From Duncaniella muricolitica (GTDB lineage: Bacteria > Bacteroidota > Bacteroidia > Bacteroidales > Muribaculaceae), in the NCBI GenBank assembly GCA_025808375.1, contig CP061009.1, forward strand, positions 806,001 to 870,000: a stretch of DNA of 64,000 nt, in the 5' to 3' direction. Position 1 is the stretch's first letter. Every line of letters begins with the position of its first letter. Made by a program: the position numbers and the translations under genes. The notes under the pieces were generated by a model that worked only from the letters and a program-made list of their open reading frames with translations, was not told the origin of the DNA and made no database searches. Positions 52,429 through 60,327 of the stretch are shown one piece after another.

Positions 52429-53703
52429 TCAAAAATAGATATTAGTGAGTTGCTTGACTTTATTTTCAGGCATGCCGGTAATGATATATTCGCCGGCACG
52501 AGGCTCAGCCAAATGCAAGTCCTCCACTCGGCCAAATCTCTTATAGTTACCGCATAGATCGACAATCCATGCTGACTCTTTTTCGGGGTGTGGTCTTATG
52601 GCCCTACCTACTATCTGGTAGTATAGAGCCAACGACATTGTAGGGCGAGCCATTACAACGGTATCGAGTTCAGGATAATCAAAGCCAGTAGTTAAGACAC
52701 CTACGTTAGTTACCACCTTGATACGTCCTTCTTTGAAATCTTTCAGTATTCTCTCTCGTTCTTTCTTTTTGGTTGCTCCGGTTATCATGGCACACCCCTC
52801 AATATTATTGCAGAGCATTTCTGACTCGTCTATAAACTTGGTAAAGACCAGTATTCCTTTCCTCGGCCGGCCATCTTTGGGGTTCTGCAATCTTCTGACA
52901 ATATTTATCAGATGTTGTGCTAAGTTGACCTGCTTATACTGACTCTGCAAAGCGCTGTCATCAAAATCTCGCCCTGTACTATTTCTCATGATAGCGGCAT
53001 GACTCATTAAGGACAGGTCAAAATATCTGAGGTTGGCGAGGTAGCCTCTTTGCAGGAGCGTTAATATATCGACGTGGTAAACAATATCGTGGAATACTCT
53101 TGTCCTCGTCCTCGTGATGAATTTCAGGATACACTTATTATCCATGCTGAGTTCTCGATTGGCAAGTCTCTCATCAAATGCTTGCTGTCCTTCCTCATCT
53201 CTTGGCCTATAGACTATCTTTCCCTCTTTGTCATAATACTGGACCGATGAATACAGGCGATAGGGAGTGGCTGTTAATCCGAGTATCTTGCGCTTGGCGC
53301 AGTCAAAGAAACTGCGATACATTCCTTCTTCTGCATTAACTTGGTGGCATTCGTCGATAATGATGTATCTGAAATGGTTGAAATCCTCCATATGAGCTTT
53401 TACGCTACCTATGGTGGCGAATGTAATTCGGTTAATCTCTTTCTTTCTAAATGAGGCAGAATAGATTGAGCAATCCTCAACACCATAACCGCGCAACTTA
53501 TTATAGTTCTGCTCCAGAATTTCCTTACTCGGCTGAAATACTAACACGTTCCCATCGAGCCTATGAGCGATATCTGCAATACACAACGATTTTCCGCTAC
53601 CGGTGGGGAGTATCAGAATACCGTTGCGTTCCGTTCCATTCCGAAAGAAACGGATTGAGGCATCACTCGCCTCTTGCTGATAGTCGCGTAGTTTATATAT
53701 CAT
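52429..53703 (-). CDS. Phage SF2 DEAD/DEAH-box helicase
   Basis: 424 aa. Motifs: LRDYQQEASD (Q-like), LPTGSGKS (Walker A), DECHQ (DExH box), LTATPYR, VVTNVGVLTTGFDYPELD, QIVGRAIRP (motif VI). The C-terminal 60 residues are extra. A RadD/ResIII-like recombination helicase. Start ATG 53703 overlaps the NinB-like stop by 4 nt. Confidence 0.93.
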   Translation of the reverse strand: MIYKLRDYQQEASDASIRFFRNGTERNGILILPTGSGKSLCIADIAHRLDGNVLVFQPSKEILEQNYNKLRGYGVEDCSIYSASFRKKEINRITFATIGSVKAHMEDFNHFRYIIIDECHQVNAEEGMYRSFFDCAKRKILGLTATPYRLYSSVQYYDKEGKIVYRPRDEEGQQAFDERLANRELSMDNKCILKFITRTRTRVFHDIVYHVDILTLLQRGYLANLRYFDLSLMSHAAIMRNSTGRDFDDSALQSQYKQVNLAQHLINIVRRLQNPKDGRPRKGILVFTKFIDESEMLCNNIEGCAMITGATKKKERERILKDFKEGRIKVVTNVGVLTTGFDYPELDTVVMARPTMSLALYYQIVGRAIRPHPEKESAWIVDLCGNYKRFGRVEDLHLAEPRAGEYIITGMPENKVKQLTNIYF

Positions 53704-54140
53704 AAGTATCTCTCTGCTTGGGATATTTCTATTTCGCATTGCCGGAGCAAAATACCTTCCTCTGCTGTGGGGAGATATATGCCGGCCTCTTTAGACGACC
53801 AATTACGAAATCGGTCAATGCACACTGACATTTCCTCTATAGTGAGGTCAGAGGTTGACTTGCATTTTATGCGAGGCCTTCCAGTAAATTTGTCTATCCC
53901 TTGACTTACTACAAAGTGATTAGGGTTGACCAACTTTTTGAAATACTCGTCCTTGACATAATCTGCCGTCTCGCCATACTGCACTGCGAAATAACTCAGT
54001 AAGACGTGCAGGTAGGCATTCTGATTAAGGGTGCGTTGTCTTTTGGACCGCAACTCCACTACCTCCCCGCGTTTAGCGAGGAGGTTTGCACGAGCGAGAA
54101 AATTCTCTCGTTGGAGCGGATTGGAGTTGTCGTAGAGCAT
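53700..54140 (-). CDS. NinB/Orf-like recombination protein
   Basis: 146 aa resembling lambda NinB (Orf): KRQRTLNQNAYLHVLLSYF and CKSTSDLTIEEMSVCIDRF, the two conserved stretches of the family. Such proteins load recombinases on SSB-coated DNA. Context (SSB-like, ERF, nuclease) fits. It follows the DUF3127 gene by 2 nt. Confidence 0.7.
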   Translation of the reverse strand: MLYDNSNPLQRENFLARANLLAKRGEVVELRSKRQRTLNQNAYLHVLLSYFAVQYGETADYVKDEYFKKLVNPNHFVVSQGIDKFTGRPRIKCKSTSDLTIEEMSVCIDRFRNWSSKEAGIYLPTAEEGILLRQCEIEISQAERYL

Positions 54141-54142
54141 GG

Positions 54143-54673
54143 TCAGAATAACTGATCGTTACCACCACGCGGCGGGTTCTGTATCTGGTTGGGAGTCGTG
54201 GCGGCACCGCCCATAGGGGGAACATAGCCACCAGCAGGCTGTGCCGGTTGATCGTAAACTTGACCGACATTCTGTTGCTGTTGGCCAGTGGAATACTGGC
54301 CATTTTGCTGATCCGGCGCCTGAGCCGCAGTAGCGGTAGAGGCTGCGCTGCGCCCGTAGAGTTCAATCTTGTAGGGGCGCACGTCGTTGATGATTTTTTC
54401 AGTGCCGCCCTCGGGGGTGTACTTGCGACCAGTGAGGTCAAAGGAAATCTCTACGTTCTGACCTACCTGAAATTGGTCGAGGTCTTTGCAGCGGTCTCCC
54501 ATGAATGAGAATAGAGGGGTATTCTCATAGTCGTTCACCGGTTCGCCGGTGTTGGGGTCAAAGCGACGCACTGAGATTATTACATCGCGTTTTGTGAACG
54601 CCGTCCCACTTTTCGAGGTCAGGCTCTGAGTTTGGCCGATGCTGATGATCTGGCCGACGATTGAATTTGCCAT
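54143..54673 (-). CDS. DUF3127 OB-fold, SSB-like protein
   Basis: 176 aa. The N-terminal ~110 residues are a Bacteroidetes OB-fold (MANSIVGQIISIG..., TKRDVIISVR, VGQNVEISFDLTGRKY). The Gln/Gly/Pro-rich tail ends NDQLF, reminiscent of SSB C-termini. Likely ssDNA-binding partner of the phage recombination genes. It lies 3 nt after the nuclease stop. Confidence 0.8.
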   Translation of the reverse strand: MANSIVGQIISIGQTQSLTSKSGTAFTKRDVIISVRRFDPNTGEPVNDYENTPLFSFMGDRCKDLDQFQVGQNVEISFDLTGRKYTPEGGTEKIINDVRPYKIELYGRSAASTATAAQAPDQQNGQYSTGQQQQNVGQVYDQPAQPAGGYVPPMGGAATTPNQIQNPPRGGNDQLF

Positions 54674-54676
54674 AAC

Positions 54677-55300
54677 TTAAAACTGTTGTTGATTATTGAT
54701 AGATTTGTCCCACTTGATGAGTACGTCGATTGCCTCTTTAGGTTTGCGTAGCACCTCAACCAAAGCCGACCGGCCATACTTAGGCTTGGGGAGCCACATA
54801 GCCAGCAAACGGCGCACTTTAAGGTGTGGGTTCTGCTTTTCAAAGAGATAGGCGTATATCGACAACTGCCACGAGAGGTATTCCATATCCAGTTTCGATG
54901 TAGTCTTTACATCGCAAATGTCAACTCCTACCTCATGGTAGTTTTCCTCTCCATAGAGTACGTCGATTGAACTGGCCATATACTCCTCATCTGAAATCAG
55001 ATACTCGTTGGCTATCGGAGTCAACTTGGCCTCGGTTCTTATTCTTATATAATCCTGAACAGCCGGAGTGTCGCTTGTAACTCCCATGCTATCGACGATT
55101 TCTATTTGCTCATGGATATTATGCCCGTATTCGGCCGCTTTGTTTAGCACCTCTTTGGGGATACCGTTATACTTATCCCTGAATATGGTGCGAGACAAAA
55201 TAGATGTTACGCCGGTTAGACTTGTGCCGAGATAGGTGTACGAGTGGTTAATCTCGTTGAACACCACTGCGGACTTGATTAGTTCTTTGTTTTCAATCAT
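54677..55300 (-). CDS. PD-(D/E)XK phage exonuclease
   Basis: 207 aa. Nuclease motifs: AAEYGHNIHEQIE, ASSIDVLYGE, VDICDVKTTSKLDMEYLSWQ and LSIYAYLFEK, the standard D-x(n)-ExK (here D-VK) with a Gln-x-Tyr helix. It resembles PDDEXK_1/RecB-like phage exonucleases paired with recombinases. Start ATG 55300 overlaps the ERF stop by 4 nt, so the pair is coupled. Confidence 0.8.
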   Translation of the reverse strand: MIENKELIKSAVVFNEINHSYTYLGTSLTGVTSILSRTIFRDKYNGIPKEVLNKAAEYGHNIHEQIEIVDSMGVTSDTPAVQDYIRIRTEAKLTPIANEYLISDEEYMASSIDVLYGEENYHEVGVDICDVKTTSKLDMEYLSWQLSIYAYLFEKQNPHLKVRRLLAMWLPKPKYGRSALVEVLRKPKEAIDVLIKWDKSINNQQQF

Positions 55301-55956
55301 AGGCCGAGTTCTTTTTTCCTCGTGCTCATGCACGTTGAGAATGTGGGGTTTTGTGAGAATTTGCTACTATACTGAGACCACACAGCCTTGAGTGCTGTTA
55401 TGTCTGCACATGAGATAATAGAGTTCAAGGCCTCTACGAGTTCTGCATCTTTGACAGGATCGAGAGAGTCTGCTATTTCTTTAATGGTGTGTGGGCGAGT
55501 TTCAGGGGGAGTTTGGCTGTCGGGGTCTTTTTCCTCAGCAGTCGGGATAAGGAACATCTGGAGTAGCGCATACTTGAGAGCGGCGCTCATGGCTTTGTTC
55601 ATTCCTTTATCCCCGGAGTCCATAGCCTCGCCCACGTTGGTCGTTGTAACCTCAGAGCCGTCGACGGCGAGAAAATGAAACTTGATTTTTGCTCTTGTGT
55701 AGTAGAGTATGGAGACCGTCTTTTGGCCGTTGTAGGTTTTCTCAGTTACCTTCTCGGTTACTGTGTAGTCCAGTACCTCATTGAGAATGATAACTCTATT
55801 CTTTGCGAATAGGTCGTGGAGTCCATTCATAACATTGTCGATACCACGGAACATGAAATTCTGCCCGTTGTTCTTCTCCGTCTTTGCTATGGCCTTGGTC
55901 TCCTCCATAATGGCAGCCAGTGCGCCATAAATCTGTGGAGTCTTTTGTTCTTCCAT
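55297..55956 (-). CDS. erf: ERF-family single-strand annealing protein
   Basis: 219 aa ERF protein. GQNFMFRGIDNVMNGLHDLF (about 33-52) and the later GEAMDSGDKGMNKAMSAALK match the core of ERF recombinases. It pairs with the PD-(D/E)XK exonuclease to repair or recombine phage DNA. ATG 55956 (MEEQKT) is the usual N-terminus; the longer frame is a shadow. The 55,957-56,062 gap shows nothing clear. Confidence 0.92.
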   Translation of the reverse strand: MEEQKTPQIYGALAAIMEETKAIAKTEKNNGQNFMFRGIDNVMNGLHDLFAKNRVIILNEVLDYTVTEKVTEKTYNGQKTVSILYYTRAKIKFHFLAVDGSEVTTTNVGEAMDSGDKGMNKAMSAALKYALLQMFLIPTAEEKDPDSQTPPETRPHTIKEIADSLDPVKDAELVEALNSIISCADITALKAVWSQYSSKFSQNPTFSTCMSTRKKELGL

Positions 55957-56062
55957 CGTTTTATTCCATTTTGTAAAATCTTGTAGATTTGATAATATTT
56001 GCAACCACTCTAAGGATTGAGACTTTACGTCTATCGGGTCTACGAAATGCGGATATTGTATC

Positions 56063-56341
56063 TTATACAAGATTTTCACAGGCGAGAATTTCGCAAATTT
56101 GCGCTCCGTCTGTGAGAGGCTTGACATTCCTGATAATATCGGAAAGATTAAATCTCCACATGGTATTAGGGTTGCCGTCCGGCTTAGTGTATCTCACCTT
56201 TTCAGCCAGCATGAGTCGCTCTAATCTCTTTTCGCCGCCGACAAGTTTAACGGCTTTCTTATACGAGACATGGATACTCTCTGTGCGTCTCAGCAAGGAT
56301 TGATACTTTTGCGCCATCAGTCTAATAGACAGCTCCGACAT
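56063..56341 (-). CDS. Hypothetical phage protein, 92 aa
   Basis: Helical and basic (SYKKAVKLVGGEKRLERLML). No family recognised; DNA binding is possible. It overlaps the upstream 95-aa gene by 1 nt and lies in the early leftward operon. Confidence 0.6.
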   Translation of the reverse strand: MSELSIRLMAQKYQSLLRRTESIHVSYKKAVKLVGGEKRLERLMLAEKVRYTKPDGNPNTMWRFNLSDIIRNVKPLTDGAQICEILACENLV

Positions 56342-56628
56342 CAGCCGACACGAGTTACTATTACACTGAACTGCTTTTTGTTAGTCTCGGTTGTAGCGTC
56401 CCAGCCAGTACGCGAATAGTCAGAGCGAAAACGGGAAATCGTATTGAGAACTGTCGATCGTTGCTCAATCGGGAAAGTAACACTCTGGCCAATGGCGAGA
56501 CCTCGTAGGGTTGAGGCAACCGGTAGTGGCTGAACCTCATCGCTACATGGAGGCACACCGCACGGAGCCGACATGGTGTCAGTCCCGAGAGCGGTTTCTT
56601 TAATGAGATGATTGTCGTTGTTGCTCAT
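56341..56628 (-). CDS. Small early phage protein, first of the leftward operon
   Basis: 95 aa. The second half (GQSVTFPIEQRSTVLNTISRF...FSVIVTRVG) resembles a common small phage family with FPIER..SVR..SRL...; its function is unknown. It starts 23 nt after the palindromic phage leader motif at 56651-56674, the first gene past the repressor-operator region. Confidence 0.6.
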   Translation of the reverse strand: MSNNDNHLIKETALGTDTMSAPCGVPPCSDEVQPLPVASTLRGLAIGQSVTFPIEQRSTVLNTISRFRSDYSRTGWDATTETNKKQFSVIVTRVG

Positions 56629-56650
56629 CTTCGTTAACTTTAGAGGTAAA

Positions 56651-56674
56651 ACTTATTTGCTTATAAGCAGGCTT
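56651..56674 (-). repeat. Phage leader/operator repeat, second palindromic copy
   Basis: Minus strand AAGCCTGCTTATAAGCAAAT... matches the copy at 46775-46798 at 23 of 24 positions. It lies between the repressor and the first early gene, where an operator is expected. Confidence 0.75.
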
Positions 56675-56714
56675 TTGCTTATCTTTGTAGATGTTGTTGA
56701 TTATGTTTGTGGTG

Positions 56715-56722
56715 CAAAGTTA
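56715..56722 (-). promoter_or_regulatory. Probable early leftward promoter (-7 only)
   Basis: TAACTTTG on the minus strand, about 87 nt upstream of the first early gene. No good -33. On the plus strand the upstream 56,743-56,763 bases hold a repeated ATCAAA-type word (CTATCAAAT, CTTATCAAAG), and TTAGAAC/GTTCTAA at 56,799-56,831 flank the repressor start; both are possible operators. Confidence 0.45.
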
Positions 56723-56848
56723 GTGATAATATTTGAAAAATCCTATCAAATCTTATCAAAGATACGGCCATACAAACGTGATTTTACAATTATTAACATT
56801 AGAACCCGGGGCGTTTTCAAAGCGTTCTAATCATATAACTGCACCAGT

Positions 56849-57325
56849 ATGAAAGAAGATGAAAAATTAGCGAATTGCGTAGACGCAAAAGCCATACGAG
56901 AGCAACTGCTTGAGGCACTACACCTCACTCCCGGCCAGTTGGCCACTGCGCTTGGGATTAACTACCAACGAATATACGACCTCGGTAGTGGTCGTACTCA
57001 AAAGTTCAATCCCAATATGGTAAAACTTATTACTAAGGTGTTCCCTCAGGTTAATCCTCATTTCCTATATACAGGAGAAGGGCCTGTCTTAACTGCAGGG
57101 AGCAGCGTTCAATCATCTTGCGGGTCGGTAGAGTTATCAGAAATGATGTCGATGTCTAAGCGTCTCCTTATACTTATGGAGCGCCTCGATGAGAAGGACT
57201 CTATTTTAAGAGACCGAGAAAATCAGGTACTACGTAGAGAAATCGAGGTCGCAGCAAGAGAGGAGGCTGTTCTCAAGAGAGAAACTGAGCTTAATCTTGC
57301 CGTGGTGGGTTCAGACCATAATTAA
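56849..57325 (+). CDS. Phage repressor-like HTH protein
   Basis: 158 aa. XRE-type HTH (LHLTPGQLATALGINYQRIYDL, about 25-46), then FPQVNPHFLYTGEGP, a segment typical of Bacteroidetes phage CI-like repressors, and a coiled-coil C-terminus (RDRENQVLRREIEVAAREEA) for oligomerisation. It reads opposite to the early operon, as expected of a lysogeny repressor. No peptidase S24 domain, so induction would not be by RecA self-cleavage. Confidence 0.85.
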   Translation: MKEDEKLANCVDAKAIREQLLEALHLTPGQLATALGINYQRIYDLGSGRTQKFNPNMVKLITKVFPQVNPHFLYTGEGPVLTAGSSVQSSCGSVELSEMMSMSKRLLILMERLDEKDSILRDRENQVLRREIEVAAREEAVLKRETELNLAVVGSDHN

Positions 57326-57350
57326 CTCGCTTAGGTTTCGATATTCAGGA

Positions 57351-57626
57351 ATGATGTGTAGAGAGGTGCAGAATTGCGCAAGGAGACGCACTGATGAAAC
57401 TTGGTGTTCTATGACCAACGACTGTAAAGGCTGGGGGTGTCGTCTCATTCGCATATTCCCTGACAGCATTCCGGAGACTGAACGAGAGAGGGGCAAACTT
57501 TTCTCTAAAGTATATACCGAGGCCGAAAATCTTGGAGTCTTAGAGTGTCCGTTCTATCGCTCCACTATTATAGATGAGGTGGTGGAAAACATGTCGGACT
57601 TAACCTCAATAATGGCCCTAAAGTAA
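57351..57626 (+). CDS. Small cysteine-containing protein at the prophage end
   Basis: 91 aa with an N-terminal Cys cluster (MCREVQNCARRR...WCSMTNDCKGWGC) and no family recognised. Probably co-transcribed with the repressor. ATG 57351 chosen as the longer frame overlaps the repressor. Confidence 0.55.
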   Translation: MMCREVQNCARRRTDETWCSMTNDCKGWGCRLIRIFPDSIPETERERGKLFSKVYTEAENLGVLECPFYRSTIIDEVVENMSDLTSIMALK

Positions 57627-57683
57627 GTATGTGTTATCGAATTATTGTCGAACAAAACGCTAATACCGATGTATCCATTTGAA

Positions 57684-59018
57684 TTACAAACTACTACCGC
57701 AGCCTATGGGCGGCATGATGTAGCCGCCCTCCACCCCTATGCCGAGGCGAACGTCGCGGAGCGAGAAGTGTTTCATTATCTCGGCCGAGAGGTCGAGGCG
57801 TGTGTATTTGCGGAAATAGCGTTCGGGGTAGTTGTGCGTGTCTGACGATATATAGGAGGCTCCCGCTCCGGCGGTGAGTGAAGACACTCCCGCGCTGTCG
57901 AGGATGTCAAAGCGATATGAGCCACGCACGAGGGTGTAGGTCTCCTTGTGTTTAACCGACGAGTTCATCACTTCGTAGCCTGTGGTGCCGTTCTGGCTGA
58001 AACTCTTCTGGTCATACCATTTGCCCTTCACATCGTTGGTTTCGGCCGTCAGCTCGATGTTGTGGGCATAGCGCGAGCCGGTCAGCGACAGGCGGTCGGT
58101 GATGCGCAGCACGGTGTTGGCAAAATCGCCCCCCTTGAACTGATAGGAGCTGCCACCGTCGGTGGCTTGTTCGGACTCGTTGCCGTAATAGATGGTGAGG
58201 CGGTCGATGGCCGAGGGCGAGAAACGCAATGTGGCGTCGAGCGAGGCAAACCATGATGTGCCGTCGGCGTCGCGCGAATAGGATGTGCCGCTCTGCGGGT
58301 AATATGTGCCGAGGCCGCTCATAAGGTAGAATGGATATGTGACGGCTGTGGAGAGACATGTGTAGCGGGCCGATTCGCTGAATAGGTCGAGACCGGCTGT
58401 GGCTCCGAGAGTCAGACACCCGCTGATGTCCCATGCCATGCCGGGATTGATGATGAAACGCATGCCTTTGGTCTCGGCACGTGGATCTTTTTCGTCAGAC
58501 ATCACCCCCACGTTATAGTCGGCGTTGATGCCGAGCCTGAGTGCCGGAGTGAGTTTGTAGGATACACGTCCGTAGACGTGAAACCGCTCAGTGTCATAAT
58601 TGCTCGGCTCGGAGTCGGCAAGGATGAAGGGGTTGAGCGGGTTCTGAAACAAAGTGGTGTTCCAGCATCGGCCCTTGTCGGTGTAGTTGAAATATCTGAC
58701 ACCGCCTTCGAAGGCGATACGTTCCATACGGCTTATGCCATAGGCGTTGACGTCAAATCCGGCCCTGTAACGCGATGCGTCAATGTTGTGATAGTCGCCG
58801 TGTGTCAGGTAATAACCAGCGTTTATCGTTGCCAGTGATGAGACAGGCATGTCGCTGACCGACACTGGATTGAGACTGCCGTCGGCCACATTGTGGATGT
58901 AGTTGTAGTCGGCATACTGCATCTGAGCCGTAAGAGAGTTATCCCCGTCCCCGCCGGCAAAGGCGAGGACCGGGGATAAGACTGCATATGATGCAAGCAT
59001 GCATAAAGGCTTGTGCAT
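57684..59018 (-). CDS. DUF6850-like outer membrane beta-barrel protein, end possibly altered by the prophage
   Basis: 444 aa with a signal peptide (cleavage likely after VLAFA) and alternating beta strands with aromatic belts. DUF6850-like proteins stand beside DUF4876 and TonB receptor genes in Bacteroidales. The C-terminus ends IGVEGGYIMPPIGCGSSL, without the aromatic last residue and last strand expected of an outer membrane barrel, and the stop lies at the prophage junction, so the native 3' end may be lost. It starts 20 nt after the DUF4876 gene stop. Function unknown, perhaps helping cargo uptake or secretion. Confidence 0.7.
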   Translation of the reverse strand: MHKPLCMLASYAVLSPVLAFAGGDGDNSLTAQMQYADYNYIHNVADGSLNPVSVSDMPVSSLATINAGYYLTHGDYHNIDASRYRAGFDVNAYGISRMERIAFEGGVRYFNYTDKGRCWNTTLFQNPLNPFILADSEPSNYDTERFHVYGRVSYKLTPALRLGINADYNVGVMSDEKDPRAETKGMRFIINPGMAWDISGCLTLGATAGLDLFSESARYTCLSTAVTYPFYLMSGLGTYYPQSGTSYSRDADGTSWFASLDATLRFSPSAIDRLTIYYGNESEQATDGGSSYQFKGGDFANTVLRITDRLSLTGSRYAHNIELTAETNDVKGKWYDQKSFSQNGTTGYEVMNSSVKHKETYTLVRGSYRFDILDSAGVSSLTAGAGASYISSDTHNYPERYFRKYTRLDLSAEIMKHFSLRDVRLGIGVEGGYIMPPIGCGSSL

Positions 59019-59038
59019 ATATTATTGTTGAGGGGTGT

Positions 59039-60280
59039 TTAGTCGACAGTCGAGGGGATGATGCCCGGAGTGGGTATCTGGTCGGTGAGGAAGTCGGCTG
59101 AAGAGTTGTTGGAGTCCTTGAGGATAGCGCGGCCGTCGTCGGTGATGCTCTCGACCTTGCGGCGGATGCTGAGGCCCGAGTAGTTTTCGGTCATGCTTAC
59201 CGAGCCGGCGTCAACCTCGGCGCGCAGACGTATGGTGCGCTTGGAGGCGTCGCTGTTGACGATGTTTATGCCGTCGAGCACATATTCCTGCGGTATCATC
59301 AGATATTCTGTGCCGGCATAGTTGCCGTCGGGGCGTTCCATGAAGTTGCTTTCATCCTTGGCATAAGCGATGGGGTCGACACCCTCGGGGAGCTTTGCGA
59401 GAATGATAGCGTTGCCGGAGAAGGGGAGAGAGAAGTAGTTGCCGGTCCCGGCTGCGTGGATTATGGTCATGTTGGGCACGTCGGGATTGTCGATGGACAT
59501 GGCGGGTTTGTAGTCGATGAGACACACCTCATAATCGGCGTTGGCAAGGTTGACGGGCGAGAGCTTCGCGCCTGCTACAGATGAGTCATACATCTTCTGA
59601 GTCTCGGCGATGTGGTCGAGTGCCTGGCTGGCGATAACCACGCTCTTGCCCGGCTCTATGGGATATTGCTTGCCTGTGCCTACGAATGCCACGGTGTAGT
59701 AGCCCATGGCATATTTGTCCATGATTTCACCGTTTTCCATCCATGCGGTGGGAAGGATGCCCTGGGTGCCCTCGAGGAGTCCGAGCACGCAGTTGTCGAG
59801 ATAGAGCACCTCGTCGGAATTGTTGTAGATTTCAAAGAACTGGTCGCGCATATAGGGCATTTTGCCGTTGGGCTTGACCATGCTGTAATACACTTCCTTG
59901 AATATGAGTCCGCCCGAGAGTGCTTCCTGAAGCTGGAGCTGAAGAGTGGTGGCGTCATACACAGAGACTTCGCGGGAGGCGTTGTAGGATGTGATGGTGC
60001 CGCCGTCATTGATGCGCATTGAGGCCTGGATATTGTAGGTGCCGCCATCGAGTTGGAAAGTATAGGTGTCCATGGCTTCCTGCGACGAGTAGGCGCGACC
60101 GGTCTGCACATTGGTCACGGTGACCGATGCGGTGGTGAGGTCGGCGGCCGATATGCCTTCGGGCAGTTCGATATTTACGGTGAGAGGATAGTAGGCTGTA
60201 ACGTTGTCATCGTCGCTTGAGCAGGCTGCGAGTCCTGTGAGCATGACGAGCATGCAGAGAGCGTGGATAAATTTTTTCAT
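59039..60280 (-). CDS. DUF4876 lipoprotein
   Basis: 413 aa lipoprotein: signal peptide with lipobox LAAC (Cys20) followed by SSDDD, an acidic motif after Cys that favours surface export in Bacteroidetes. The early Ig-like/carboxypeptidase-regulatory strand region (TVNIELPEGISAAD) is followed by the DUF4876 domain with FFEIYNNSDEVLYLDNCVLG. Located 47 nt after the TonB-dependent receptor gene. I infer a surface binding partner of that receptor; substrate is unknown. Confidence 0.85.
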   Translation of the reverse strand: MKKFIHALCMLVMLTGLAACSSDDDNVTAYYPLTVNIELPEGISAADLTTASVTVTNVQTGRAYSSQEAMDTYTFQLDGGTYNIQASMRINDGGTITSYNASREVSVYDATTLQLQLQEALSGGLIFKEVYYSMVKPNGKMPYMRDQFFEIYNNSDEVLYLDNCVLGLLEGTQGILPTAWMENGEIMDKYAMGYYTVAFVGTGKQYPIEPGKSVVIASQALDHIAETQKMYDSSVAGAKLSPVNLANADYEVCLIDYKPAMSIDNPDVPNMTIIHAAGTGNYFSLPFSGNAIILAKLPEGVDPIAYAKDESNFMERPDGNYAGTEYLMIPQEYVLDGINIVNSDASKRTIRLRAEVDAGSVSMTENYSGLSIRRKVESITDDGRAILKDSNNSSADFLTDQIPTPGIIPSTVD

Positions 60281-60327
60281 TTCAGACTGTGTTTTTTGAT
60301 TATATTATTTTGATTTATATCTGGTTG

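Noticed and set aside
30708..57626. Mu-like transposable phage
   Set aside because: The apparent insertion in a gene suggested it, but no transposase A/B genes are seen, and the gene content is of a replicating, terminase-packaging phage.
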